From Actinomycetota bacterium (GTDB lineage Bacteria; Actinomycetota; Thermoleophilia; Solirubrobacterales; 70-9): a stretch of 64,000 nt of DNA. The stretch's first letter is position 1; each line of letters begins with the position of its first letter. Of this stretch, positions 55,898 to 64,000 are shown one piece after another. Where the stretch lies: NCBI GenBank assembly GCA_018268675.1, contig JAFDWB010000009.1:62001-126000 (forward strand), read 5' to 3'. The position numbers and the translations under genes are program-made. The notes beneath the pieces were generated by a model. It was not told the origin of the DNA, searched no databases, and worked only from the letters and a program-made list of their open reading frames with translations.

Positions 55898-57163
55898 ATG
55901 GTGGCGATGATGAACGCGCTCTGGCATCCGTTCGCCGACATGTCCGTGTCGGCCGAGAAGAAGGTCGTCCTCCAGCACGGCGAGGGCTGCCACGTCTGGG
56001 ACGAGTCCGGCAACGAGTACCTCGACGCGACCGCCGGGCTCTGGTTCTGCAACGTCGGCTACGGCCGCCGCGACCTGATCGAGCAGGCGACCCAGCAGAT
56101 GGGCCGGCTCCCCGCCTACTCGACCTTCGACGTCTACGCCAACCGGCCGGCGCTAGAGCTCGCCAACCGGATCGCCGCGCTCGCCCCGACCGCGGGCCCG
56201 ACCGGCGTCTTCTTCACCAGCGGCGGCTCCGACGCGGTCGACACCGCGGGCAAGATCGCGCGCCGCTACTGGCAGGTCGCGGGCGCGCCCGAGCGCACCG
56301 TGATCATCTCCCGCGAGCACGCCTACCACGGGGTGAACGCCTACGGCACGAGCCTCTCCGGCATCCAGGTGAACGCCGAGGGCTGGGGACCGCTGGTCGC
56401 CGACACCGTCCGCGTCCCCGCCCACGACACCGCCGCGCTCGAGCGCGCCCTCGCCGAGCACTCCGGCCGCGTCGCCGCCTTCATCGGCGAGCCGGTGATC
56501 GGCGCCGGCGGCGTCCGCCCGCCCGAGGACGGCTACTGGGCGCGGGTGCAGGAGCTCTGCCGCCGCGACGACGTGCTGCTGATCGCCGACGAGGTGATCT
56601 CCGGCTTCGGCCGTCTCGGCACCTGGTTCGCCTGCGAGCACTACGGGATCGAGCCCGACCTCCTCACCGGCGCCAAGGGCGTCACCTCCGGCTACATGCC
56701 GCTCGGCTTCGTCGCCGCCGGCGACCGGGTGCGCTCGCTGCTCTGGGACGACGGCGGCGTCTTCCGCCATGGCTACACCTACTCCGGCCATCCGGTGGCC
56801 TGCGCGGTCGGGCTCGCCAACCTGGAACTGATCGAGATCGAGAGCCTGCGCCCGCGGGTCGAGGCGCTCGCCCCGGTCCTCGCCCAGGTCCTCGACGGCC
56901 TCGTCGGCCGGCCCGGCGTCGCCGCCGTGCGCAGCGCCGGCCTGCTCGGCGCGGTCGACCTCGCGGGGGCCGCCGAGGACCCCTCGCTGCCCGGCCGGGT
57001 GGTCGCGGCGATGCGCGAGCGCGGCGTCCTGATCCGCGCCCTCGCCGGCGGCTCGCTCCAGCTCTCGCCCTCCTTCGTCATCTCCGAGGTGGAGCTGGCG
57101 CGGATCGGGGACACCATCGCGAGCGCGCTCGACGCGGTCGCCGCGGCGGAGGTGGGCAGTTAA
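55898..57163 (+). CDS. class III (omega) aminotransferase
   Basis: A 421-residue PLP enzyme of the acetylornithine/GABA aminotransferase class: SGGSDAVDTAGKIARRYWQV, EPVIGAGGV, LIADEVISGFGRLGTWFACE with the PLP-stacking Asp, and the Schiff-base Lys in LLTGAKGVTSGYMPLG. The N-terminal MNALWHPFADM is common in omega-amino-acid:pyruvate transaminases. ATGs at 55898, 55907 and 55910 are possible; AGGATGG favours the later two. It converts an amine such as beta-alanine, GABA or a polyamine derivative to the semialdehyde. Confidence 0.9.
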   Translation: MVAMMNALWHPFADMSVSAEKKVVLQHGEGCHVWDESGNEYLDATAGLWFCNVGYGRRDLIEQATQQMGRLPAYSTFDVYANRPALELANRIAALAPTAGPTGVFFTSGGSDAVDTAGKIARRYWQVAGAPERTVIISREHAYHGVNAYGTSLSGIQVNAEGWGPLVADTVRVPAHDTAALERALAEHSGRVAAFIGEPVIGAGGVRPPEDGYWARVQELCRRDDVLLIADEVISGFGRLGTWFACEHYGIEPDLLTGAKGVTSGYMPLGFVAAGDRVRSLLWDDGGVFRHGYTYSGHPVACAVGLANLELIEIESLRPRVEALAPVLAQVLDGLVGRPGVAAVRSAGLLGAVDLAGAAEDPSLPGRVVAAMRERGVLIRALAGGSLQLSPSFVISEVELARIGDTIASALDAVAAAEVGS

Positions 57164-57911
57164 CCGCTTCGATGGCAAGGCGGCGCTGGTCACCGGCGCC
57201 ACCGACGGCATCGGGCGCGAGATCAGCGCGCGCCTGATCGCCGAAGGCGCCACCGTGCTCATGGTCGCCCGCCGGGCCGAGCGCGGCGAGGCGCTCGCGG
57301 CGGAGCTCGGCGAGCGCGCCCACTTCCTCGCCGGCGACGTCGCCGACCCGGCCGTCGCCGCGCGCGCCGTGGCGGCGACGGTGGAGCGCGCCGGCGCCCT
57401 CGACGTGCTCGTCAACAACGCCGGCCTCGACCACGTCGCGCCGCTGGCGACGGCCCCCCTCGGCCCCGTCCGCGAGGTCTTCGACGTCAACTTCTTCGGC
57501 GCCCTCCAGTTCATGCAGGCGGCGGCGCCGCTGATGTTCGACCGCGGTGGCGCGATCGTCAACGTGACCTCCCGCCTGGCCTCGATCGGGGTGCCGGAAA
57601 TGGGCCTCTACGGCGCCTCCAAGGGCGCCCTGCTGGCGCTCACCAAGGGCGCCGCGGTGGAGTGGGCGCCGCGCGGCGTGCGCGTCAACGCGGTCGCCCC
57701 GGGGATGACCGAGACGCCGCTCTTCCATGAGTGGAACGAGGCGGCGGCGGACCCGGCGGCGGCGCGCGCCGCGGTCGAGGCCGTGATCCCGCAGGGCCGG
57801 CTCGGCACCACCGCCGAGGTCGCCGCCGCGGTCGCCTACCTCGCCTCCGCCGAAGCGGGCCACGTCACCGGCGCCTCGCTGGCGATCGACGGGGGGTACA
57901 CGGCGACATGA
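57159..57911 (+). CDS. SDR family oxidoreductase without a canonical start codon
   Basis: A FabG-like SDR of about 250 residues: GKAALVTGATDGIGREISAR, VNNAGLDHVAPL, GAIVNVTSRLAS, catalytic Tyr-Lys in YGASKGALLALTKG and HVTGASLAIDGGYTAT. The Rossmann glycine motif starts ten codons into the frame at 57159, but the first ATG/GTG/TTG is at 57255, too late. The position right for starting is GTT at 57159-57161, with GGAGG six bases upstream, giving VNRFDGKAALVTG. It overlaps the stop of the aminotransferase (GTTAA). Rare GTT initiation, or a point change from GTG or ATG, must be considered. Confidence 0.8.
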   Translation, partial: VNRFDGKAALVTGATDGIGREISARLIAEGATVLMVARRAERGEALAAELGERAHFLAGDVADPAVAARAVAATVERAGALDVLVNNAGLDHVAPLATAPLGPVREVFDVNFFGALQFMQAAAPLMFDRGGAIVNVTSRLASIGVPEMGLYGASKGALLALTKGAAVEWAPRGVRVNAVAPGMTETPLFHEWNEAAADPAAARAAVEAVIPQGRLGTTAEVAAAVAYLASAEAGHVTGASLAIDGGYTAT

Positions 57912-59110
57912 GCATCGAGCCCGCCACGCTGCCGTTCGCCGCCCGCGCGGACCGCCTGACCGGGTCGGAGATCGACTCCAGCACCAGCCTGCTGCAGCGC
58001 CAGACCCACGACATCGTGCGCCTCGCGATGGGGAGCCCGGCCGCCGAGGCGATCCCGAGCGAGGTCCTCGGCGCGATCGCCGCCGAGGTCTACGCGGCCG
58101 GCGCGCCCACCTTCGACTACGGCCCGACCGAGGGCGAGGCCGGGTTGCTCGACCAGCTGGAGCGCTTCACCGGCACCGGCCGCGAGCGCCTCCTCGTCAC
58201 CGCCGGCGGCATGCAGGGGCTCGACCTCGTCTGCAAGCTCTTCGTCGACCCCGGCGACGTGGTCGCGGTCGAGGCCCCCACCTACACCAACGGCTCGGCG
58301 ACGATCGCCAGCTACGAGGGCCGCCTGCTCGAGGTGCCGGTGGACGAGGACGGGCTCGTCGTCGACGCCCTCGCCGAGCTCGGCGACGCCCTGCCGCGGC
58401 CGCCGAAGATGATCTACACGATCCCGACCTTCCAGAACCCGAGCGGCAAGACGCTCAGCCTCCGCCGCCGCGGGGAGCTCCTCGCGCTCGCCGAGCGCTG
58501 GGGCGCGGTGGTGCTCGAGGACGACCCGTACGGCCGCCTCGCCTTCGACGGCTCGCCGCCGCCGAGCCTCGTCTCGCTCAGCGACGAGGCGCCCTGGGTC
58601 CTCGGCGTGCAGACCTTCTCGAAGATCGTCGCGCCGGGGCTGCGCTGCGGCTGGATCGAAGCGGCGCCGTCGGTGATCGCGCTGATGATCGCCGCCAAGC
58701 AGTGCATGGACACCTGCTCCAACGTCCCCGCCCAGCTCCTGATGGAACGGTTCCTGGCGCTGGGGGAGATGGACGCTCACCTCGACCGCCTGCGGACGAT
58801 CTACCGACGCCGCAAGGAGGCGATGATGCGCTCGCTGGCGGCCTCGCTCGGCCCGCTCGGGGCGACCTGGACCGACCCCGGCGGCGGCTTCTTCACCTGG
58901 GTCAGCTTCCCGCCGCCGATCGACACGCGGGAGCTCTTCGAGGCGGCGCTGGCGGCCGGCGTCGCCTACATCCCCGGCGACGCGTTCGTCACCGGGCCGG
59001 GCTCTACCGACTCGCTGCGGCTCTGCTTCGCCTCCTGCACCAGCGCCCGGGCGGAGCTCGGAGTGGCGCGGCTGCGGGACGCGATCGTGGCAAGATACAA
59101 CCCCGCCTAG
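57908..59110 (+). CDS. PLP-dependent aminotransferase, MocR/LysN type
   Basis: A 400-residue fold-type I aminotransferase: VRLAMGSPAAEAIPSEVLGA, FDYGPTEGEAGLLDQLERFT, LLVTAGGMQGLDLVCKLFVD, IPTFQNPSGKTLSLRRRGEL, and Lys in GVQTFSKIVAPGLRCGWIEA. This is the 2-aminoadipate aminotransferase/MocR catalytic-domain group, without a GntR domain. ATG overlaps the SDR stop. Probably catalyses a step in an amino-acid or polyamine degradation pathway shared with its neighbours. Confidence 0.9.
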   Translation: MSIEPATLPFAARADRLTGSEIDSSTSLLQRQTHDIVRLAMGSPAAEAIPSEVLGAIAAEVYAAGAPTFDYGPTEGEAGLLDQLERFTGTGRERLLVTAGGMQGLDLVCKLFVDPGDVVAVEAPTYTNGSATIASYEGRLLEVPVDEDGLVVDALAELGDALPRPPKMIYTIPTFQNPSGKTLSLRRRGELLALAERWGAVVLEDDPYGRLAFDGSPPPSLVSLSDEAPWVLGVQTFSKIVAPGLRCGWIEAAPSVIALMIAAKQCMDTCSNVPAQLLMERFLALGEMDAHLDRLRTIYRRRKEAMMRSLAASLGPLGATWTDPGGGFFTWVSFPPPIDTRELFEAALAAGVAYIPGDAFVTGPGSTDSLRLCFASCTSARAELGVARLRDAIVARYNPA

Positions 59111-59166
59111 GCCCCTGGAGAGGGGTCGACCGAACGCGCTTTCGGGCCCCCATTTTGCCTCTGTCG

Positions 59167-60777
59167 ATGCGAGAAATGCTGTCGGCTCCCATCTTCCGGG
59201 AGGCCGAGGTGCTGGGCGGGGACGAGTACCTGGACGAGGCGCAGCTGCGCTGGATCACGGTGATCGAGGGGCCGGTCGAGAACTTCGTCCGGCCCGGCGA
59301 GCTGGTGCTGACGACCTGCGTCGGCTGCGACCAGGCGCGGCTGGTCGAGATGGTCGCCGACATCGCCGCCTCGGGGGCCGCGGCGGTCTGCATCAGCCTG
59401 CCGGAGATGGGGGAGGTCGAGACGGTCCCGCAGGAGGCGCTCGACGCCGCGGCGGCCGGGCGGATGCCGGTGTTGAGCCTGCCCTGGGAGGTGCGCTTCG
59501 CCGACGTGATCATGGCGGTGACCGACCGGATCATCGCCAAGCAGCACGCCGCGGCGCTGGCGGAGCCCGACCAGCTGCTGGCCAGCGTCGCCACCGCGGC
59601 GCTCGAGGGGGCGGGGCTGGCGGCGGTGGCGGAAGCGCTGGAGGCGATGATCGAGCGGGCGATCGTGATCCTCGCCCCGAGCCTCCATCTGCTGGCCCAC
59701 GGCAAGCTGGCGCGGGAGCGGCTGGGCGGCGCGATCGACGAGTGGGAGTCGCGGCTGGCCGAGCTGGGACCGGAGGAGACGGCGCGGATCGAGCTCAGCC
59801 TCAGCACCGAGACCGCGAGCTGGGTCGACGGCGTGCCCGCGCTCGGGCTCGGCGCCGGGATGACGGTCGGCGCGCGCGCGGGGCGGCGGGTGGTCGGCAT
59901 CGTCTACGCGGCGGTCGACGAGGACCGGGCGTTCATCCCCACCCTGGAGGGGCGGGCGCTGACCCAGTCGGCGATCGCGGTGGCGATGGAGATGCTGCGG
60001 ATGCGGGCCGCGGTGGCCGCCGAGGAGCGGCTGATGCAGAGCTTCGTCTGGACGCTGGCCGGCGGCTCCTCGCCCTCGCGCGAGGTCACCGCGCGGGCGG
60101 TCCTGCTCGGCCACGACCTGCGGCGCCCCTTCCGGGTGGCGCTCGGCCGCGCCGCCGACGAGACGACCGCGACGGCGCTGGCCGAGCGGCTCGGCGGCGA
60201 GCTCGGCAAGGAGGCGATCGTCGCCGCGCGCGGTGAGCTGGTGCTGGCCCTGGCGCCGGAGTCGGCGGCGCCGCTGCGCGACCTCCTGGCGGGCTTCCAG
60301 GAGACCCTGCCGGAGGGCGACCGCGCGAGCTGGGGCGTGGTCGAGGAGCCGACCGCGCTGGCCGACCTGCGCGAGCCCTTCCGGCGCGCGGAGCGCCTCG
60401 GCGAGATCGGCCGCGTCCTCCTCGGCCCCGACGCCGTCGCCGACGACGACCGCCTCGGCGCCGCGGTCCTCCTCGGCGCCCTCGCCGAGGACCCCGGCGC
60501 GGTCGCCGCCGCCCGCGCCCGCCTCGAGCCCCTGATCGCCTACGACGCCAAGGCCGGCCGCGACCTCCAGGCCACCCTCGGCGCCTACCTCCGCAACCAC
60601 GGCAACACCAGCGCCGCCGCCCGCGAGCTCTACCTCAACCGCCACTCCCTGATGTACCGGCTGAAGAAAATCGAAACCCTCCTCGATTGCTCCCTGGAGT
60701 CCTACGAGGACCGCTTCACCCTGAACCTGGCACTGCACCTCGTGAACCTGGCCGAGCTGATGGCGAAGCCGAGTTGA
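59167..60777 (+). CDS. PucR family transcriptional regulator
   Basis: A 536-residue activator. The N-terminal PucR ligand domain (residues 1-130) includes VLTTCVGCDQARLVEMVADI and VPQEALDAAAAGRMPVLSLP. A GGDEF-like CdaR module follows. The C-terminal helix-turn-helix is YLRNHGNTSAAARELYLNRH and SLMYRLKKIETLLD, which is the HTH_30 signature of PucR proteins. PucR regulators respond to purine or amine catabolites, for example PucR and GabR-type regulation of GABA use. Adjacent to amine catabolic genes, so it likely controls them. Confidence 0.9.
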   Translation: MREMLSAPIFREAEVLGGDEYLDEAQLRWITVIEGPVENFVRPGELVLTTCVGCDQARLVEMVADIAASGAAAVCISLPEMGEVETVPQEALDAAAAGRMPVLSLPWEVRFADVIMAVTDRIIAKQHAAALAEPDQLLASVATAALEGAGLAAVAEALEAMIERAIVILAPSLHLLAHGKLARERLGGAIDEWESRLAELGPEETARIELSLSTETASWVDGVPALGLGAGMTVGARAGRRVVGIVYAAVDEDRAFIPTLEGRALTQSAIAVAMEMLRMRAAVAAEERLMQSFVWTLAGGSSPSREVTARAVLLGHDLRRPFRVALGRAADETTATALAERLGGELGKEAIVAARGELVLALAPESAAPLRDLLAGFQETLPEGDRASWGVVEEPTALADLREPFRRAERLGEIGRVLLGPDAVADDDRLGAAVLLGALAEDPGAVAAARARLEPLIAYDAKAGRDLQATLGAYLRNHGNTSAAARELYLNRHSLMYRLKKIETLLDCSLESYEDRFTLNLALHLVNLAELMAKPS

Positions 60778-60832
60778 GGGCAACCTGGCGCACACAACTC
60801 ACCAATCGACGCCCGGCCCGGCCCTGCACCCC

Positions 60833-60881
60833 GGTGCGTTCGCACTTATCTACAACTGTTGTGGTCAACTGCGAACTCACC
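60833..60881. repeat. palindrome family C
   Basis: GGTGCGTTCGCA (60833-60844) pairs with TGCGAACTCACC (60870-60881) with one mismatch; nested ACAAC/GTTGT, part of the same sequence as the nested stem at 47446. It lies between two genes read in the same direction. Confidence 0.85.
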
Positions 60882-61005
60882 AGCCGGCCGGGCCGCATGA
60901 CAATGTGTTGCAGTCTTCCGGCCCGTTGCCTCCAGGGTGCGGGCTTGGCGGCGGGGGCGGGGTTCCCTAGGTTGGGGCAAGTTGCCACCCGACCGGAGGT
61001 TGAAC

Positions 61006-62355
61006 GTGGACGTAGGGACCGCCAGAGAGACGGAGGCCGCCGGGCTGCTCGAGCGCGACGCGCGGGTGATCGGGGCGATCGAGAAGCTGCGGTTCTCGCC
61101 GTTGACCGCGGTCGGCGGCGAGGGGTCGGAGCTGATCGACGCCGACGGGCGCCGGGTGCTCGACATGTCGGGGACCTGGGGCGCCGCCAGCCTCGGGTAC
61201 AGCGATCCGGTCTTCGCCGAGGCGGTGGCGGGCGCCGCGGCCTCGATGGCCGGTGCAAGCATCCTCTCCTCGGTCCCCGAGCCGACCGTGCGCCTCGCCG
61301 AGGAGCTGCTGGCGCGCGCGCCCGGGTCGGGCGAGCGCAAGGTCTGGCTCGGCCACTCCGGCTCCGACGCCAACGAGACCGCCGTGCGGGCGATCGAGAT
61401 CGCCACCGGCCGCCCCCGCATGCTCGCCTTCGAGGGCGCCTACCACGGCGGCACCAGCGGCTCGATGGCGGTCTCCGGCCACTCTTCCCAGGAGCACGCC
61501 AAGGCCCACCCGGGCCGGGTCCTCGTCCCCTACCCGGACCCCTACCGCGACCCGTTCGGCGACGGCGATGATCTCGCCGCGGCGGCCCTGGCGCGGATCG
61601 ACGCGGCGCTCGCCGAGCACGGCCCGGAGACCTTCGCCGCCGTCCTGGTCGAGCCGATCATGTCCGACGGCGGCTTGATCGAGCCGCCATCCGGCTTCCT
61701 CCCCGGCCTCGCCGCGCGCTGCGCCCGCCACGGCATCCTGCTGCTCTGCGACGAGGTCAAGGTCGGCGTCGGCCGCACCGGCACCTTCGCCGCCTGCGCC
61801 GCCGAGGGGATCGAGCCCGACGTCGTCACCTTCGGCAAGGGCATCGGCGGCGGCCTGCCGCTCTCCGCCGCCGTCGGCCCCGCCGCGGTGATGGACTGCG
61901 CCACCTCCTTCGCGATCCAGACCACCGCCGGCAACGCCGTCTGCGCCGCCGCCGGGCTCGCCGTGCTCGCCCGCATCGACGAGCTCGACCTCCCCGCCCG
62001 CGCCGCCGAGCGCGGCGCCCAGCTCGCCGCCGGCCTCCGCGAGCTCGCCGCCGAGCGCGAGCTGATCGGCGACGTGCGCGGCCGCGGCCTGGCGCTCGGG
62101 GTCGACCTCGTGCGCGACCGCGAGGCCCGCACCCCGGCCGGGACCGAGGCGGCGAAGACGATCGTCCGCGCGCTCGAGCTCGGCGTCGCCTTCTTCTGCG
62201 TCGGCCCGGAGTCCAACGTGCTCGAGCTGACCCCGCCGCTGACCGTCACCGAGGCCGAGATCGACCGCGCCGTGGAGGTGATCGGCGCCGCCCTCGCCGA
62301 CGTCGAAGCGGGTCGCGTCCCCGACGCCGCGATCGAGGGGTACGCGGGGTGGTGA
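61006..62355 (+). CDS. class III aminotransferase, GABA-type
   Basis: A 449-residue PLP aminotransferase: GSELIDADGRRVLDMSGTWG, GHSGSDANETAVRAIEIATG, EPIMSDGGLIEPPSGFLPGL, LLLCDEVKVGVGRTGTFAAC, Schiff-base Lys in VTFGKGIGGGLPLSAAVGP. GTG start at 61006 follows GGAGG by six bases. It heads an operon with a glutamine-synthetase-like ligase and an amidohydrolase, so it probably transaminates a gamma-glutamylated or free polyamine/omega-amino acid. Confidence 0.9.
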   Translation: MDVGTARETEAAGLLERDARVIGAIEKLRFSPLTAVGGEGSELIDADGRRVLDMSGTWGAASLGYSDPVFAEAVAGAAASMAGASILSSVPEPTVRLAEELLARAPGSGERKVWLGHSGSDANETAVRAIEIATGRPRMLAFEGAYHGGTSGSMAVSGHSSQEHAKAHPGRVLVPYPDPYRDPFGDGDDLAAAALARIDAALAEHGPETFAAVLVEPIMSDGGLIEPPSGFLPGLAARCARHGILLLCDEVKVGVGRTGTFAACAAEGIEPDVVTFGKGIGGGLPLSAAVGPAAVMDCATSFAIQTTAGNAVCAAAGLAVLARIDELDLPARAAERGAQLAAGLRELAAERELIGDVRGRGLALGVDLVRDREARTPAGTEAAKTIVRALELGVAFFCVGPESNVLELTPPLTVTEAEIDRAVEVIGAALADVEAGRVPDAAIEGYAGW

Positions 62356-63671
62356 GCGGGCCCGCGCGGGCGGAGATCACCGCCGCCGGCCTCGTCTTCG
62401 TCGGCCAGGGCGACCTGGTCGGGATGACCCGCGGCAAGTCGCTCCCCGCGGCGCGCCAGCAGGCCGCCGCGAGCGAGGGCGTCGGCTGGGTCCCCGCCAA
62501 CCTCTCGCTCGACCCGTTCGGCGGCATCGCGCCGAACCCCTGGGGCCCGACCGGCGAAATCCGCCTGCGCCCCGACCCCGCCGCCCTGCTGGCGATCGAG
62601 CGCCCCGACGGCCCCTCGCCGTTCCAGCTCGCGCTCGCCGACGCCTACCTCGACGGCGAGCCCTGGGACGCCTGCCCCCGCGGCCTGCTCAAACGCACCC
62701 TGGCCGAGGTCGAGCGGGTCACCGGCTGCGGCGTGCTGAGCGCCTTCGAGCACGAGTTCCAGCTCGACCCCGGCGCCGCCGGCGCCCACCAGGACGCCTT
62801 CAGCCCCCACGCCCTGGCCGCCGCCGAGCCGTTCCCCTCGACCCTCGTCGGCGTCCTCGCCGCGGCCGGCTTCGCCCCCGAGATGGTCTTCTCGGAGTTC
62901 GGCCCGCGCCAGTTCGAGGTCCCCTGCGGCCCGGCCCCGGCCCATGAGGGCGCCGACCGCGCCCTGCTCCTGCGCGAAACCGTGCGCGAGGTCGCCCGCT
63001 GGTCGGGCCGCCGCGCCTCCTTCACCCCGATCGCCCCCGGCGCCGGGGTCGGCAACGGCGTCCACATCCACCTCTCGCTTCGCGGCGAAGGCGGCTTCTC
63101 GCCGCTCGGCGCGCTCGACGAGGAGGGCGGGGCGGGGGACCTGGGGCGGAGCTTCGCCGCCGGGATCGTCGCCCACGGCGAGGCCCTCTGCGCGCTCACC
63201 GCGCCGAGCCCGGTCTCCTACGAGCGCCTCGGCCCGGGCCACTGGAGCGCCGGGTACGCCGCCCTCGGCGGGGTCAACCGCGAGGTCCTGCTGCGGATCG
63301 TCGGCCCCGGCACCAGCTCCGCCCACGTCGAGTTCCGCGCTGCCGACGCGACCGCCAACCCCTACCTGGCGCTGGGAGCGATCCTCGCCGCCGGCCTCGA
63401 CGGCGTGCGCCGCAACCTGCCCCCGGCGGCGCGCCAGGACGAGGATCCGGCGACCCTCGACCCGGCCGAGCGCGAGCGCCGCGGCATCCGCCCGCTGCCC
63501 GCCTCCCTCGAGGACGCGCTGGCCGCGCTGGCGGAGGACGAGGCGCTCTCCGGCTGGCTCCCGCCGGAGCTCCGCGACGCCTACCTGGCGATGAAGCGCC
63601 ACGAGCTCGACCTCGCCGCGGAGCTCGGGTCGCCGGCGGAGATCGGGGAGGCCTATGGGCGCATCTACTGA
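62349..63671 (+). CDS. glutamine-synthetase-like ligase (gamma-glutamylpolyamine synthetase family)
   Basis: A 440-residue GS-fold protein: the beta-grasp domain at the start, SAFEHEFQLDPGAAG with the metal-binding Glu-His-Glu, FSEFGPRQFEVP, GNGVHIHLSL with the Mg/His motif, and RIVGPGTSSAHVEFRAADAT with ANPYLALGA. The short length and FEVP-type motif fit PuuA/GlnA3-type ligases rather than true glutamine synthetase. It would attach glutamate to an amine, using ATP. Overlaps the aminotransferase gene by seven bases and the amidohydrolase gene by 17. Confidence 0.88.
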   Translation: MVSGPARAEITAAGLVFVGQGDLVGMTRGKSLPAARQQAAASEGVGWVPANLSLDPFGGIAPNPWGPTGEIRLRPDPAALLAIERPDGPSPFQLALADAYLDGEPWDACPRGLLKRTLAEVERVTGCGVLSAFEHEFQLDPGAAGAHQDAFSPHALAAAEPFPSTLVGVLAAAGFAPEMVFSEFGPRQFEVPCGPAPAHEGADRALLLRETVREVARWSGRRASFTPIAPGAGVGNGVHIHLSLRGEGGFSPLGALDEEGGAGDLGRSFAAGIVAHGEALCALTAPSPVSYERLGPGHWSAGYAALGGVNREVLLRIVGPGTSSAHVEFRAADATANPYLALGAILAAGLDGVRRNLPPAARQDEDPATLDPAERERRGIRPLPASLEDALAALAEDEALSGWLPPELRDAYLAMKRHELDLAAELGSPAEIGEAYGRIY

Positions 63672-64000
63672 CCTGCCGCTGATCGACCACCACTGCCACG
63701 GCGTGGTGGCGGCGCTCGACCCGGGCGGCTTCGAGCGCTGGATCACCGAGAGCGACCGCCCCCCGGCGCCCGGCACGCGCTGGTTCGACACCCCGCTCGG
63801 CCTCGCGATCCGCGCCTGGTGCGCGCCGTTCCTCGACCTCGAGCCAGGGACCTCCCCGGAAGACTACGTCGCCCGCCGCGGCGAGCTCGGCCAGGAGGAG
63901 GTCGGCCGCCGCCTCTTCGCCGCCTGCGGCCTCGAGCAGATGCTGGTCGACACCGGCATCGCCGGGCTCGGGCTGGCCGGGCCCGACGAGCTCGCCGCGC
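63655..64000 (+). CDS. amidohydrolase, FluG-N-terminal-like (cut by window end)
   Basis: The first 115 residues of a TIM-barrel amidohydrolase start MGASTDLPLIDHHCHGVVAA; DHHCHG is the metal-binding motif of the amidohydrolase-2 superfamily. The 5' end overlaps the glutamine-synthetase-like gene. In fungal FluG an N-terminal amidohydrolase and C-terminal GS-like domain are one protein, so this pair looks like the split form of that fusion. It may hydrolyse a gamma-glutamyl amide. Confidence 0.8.
   Translation, partial: MGASTDLPLIDHHCHGVVAALDPGGFERWITESDRPPAPGTRWFDTPLGLAIRAWCAPFLDLEPGTSPEDYVARRGELGQEEVGRRLFAACGLEQMLVDTGIAGLGLAGPDELAA

Overview
High-GC actinobacterial chromosome segment. Dense gene packing, ATGA/GTGA start-stop overlaps, frequent GTG/TTG starts, several promoter layouts that suggest leaderless mRNAs, and the gene content (LLM flavin enzymes, ribose-type ABC importers, MarR/IclR/PadR/PucR regulators) fit an environmental actinobacterium. 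A Thermoleophilia/Solirubrobacterales-like origin is my guess; nothing here is taxonomically decisive. There are no rRNA genes, CRISPR arrays, phage genes or recognisable insertion sequences. One tRNA (Val, anticodon TAC) lies at 53731-53803.

Layout. 1-9.1 kb: housekeeping and stress genes, including a frameshifted LLM oxidoreductase, a 24-residue remnant of a short-chain dehydrogenase, a cNMP-domain/thioredoxin-reductase-like flavoprotein, a DUF1003 membrane protein and a two-component pair. 9.3-20.7 kb: a sugar catabolic locus (SIS deglycase-like protein, GntR, LacI, PfkB kinase, ribose-type ABC importer, an oxidase-kinase fusion, an inositol-phosphatase-like protein and an aldehyde dehydrogenase). 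SIS and kinase resemble FrlB/FrlD, so an Amadori product or related amino sugar is a plausible substrate. Two LacI operators sit in the lacI/pfkB gap. 20.9-24.3 kb: P1 peptidase and a secreted Asp-box protein. 24.4-41.5 kb: a catabolic cluster for an unknown, probably cyclic or aromatic carbon source (two paralogous LLM monooxygenases, three alpha/beta-hydrolase and VOC enzymes, MoaF-like protein, OYE-type reductase, aldehyde dehydrogenase, flavin reductase, SnoaL-like protein, CMD, FAH hydrolase, HDAC-like amidohydrolase, MFS exporter) with an IclR regulator and a shared TAWCGGAC/TATTCGG promoter motif. 41.6-47.3 kb: a second ribose-type ABC importer with an NAD(P)-binding protein and a DadA/PuuB-like oxidase. 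47.7-53.7 kb: dipeptidase, hydrolase, FAD oxidoreductase, PadR and small membrane proteins. 54.3-64 kb: amine/omega-amino-acid catabolism (aldehyde dehydrogenase, three aminotransferases, SDR, PucR, glutamine-synthetase-like ligase and an amidohydrolase cut by the window end).

The most unusual signal is not a protein. Eight intergenic gaps, and one coding sequence, carry long perfect or near-perfect palindromes (12-19 bp arms, often with a second unrelated palindrome nested in the loop). They fall into sequence families (GCGCTGCAAGGATT, CTGTTCCTTA, GTGNGTTCGCA, GCCGTCTCGGCCACG, GCCATCCCCCTCAT arms) that recur in different combinations; the 2.4-2.8 kb and 53.8-54.1 kb gaps are mosaic inverted copies of one composite. 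One such hairpin (17351-17392) lies in frame at the junction of an FAD oxidase and an MtnK-like kinase, apparently as the linker of a fusion protein. I know of no description of this repeat system.
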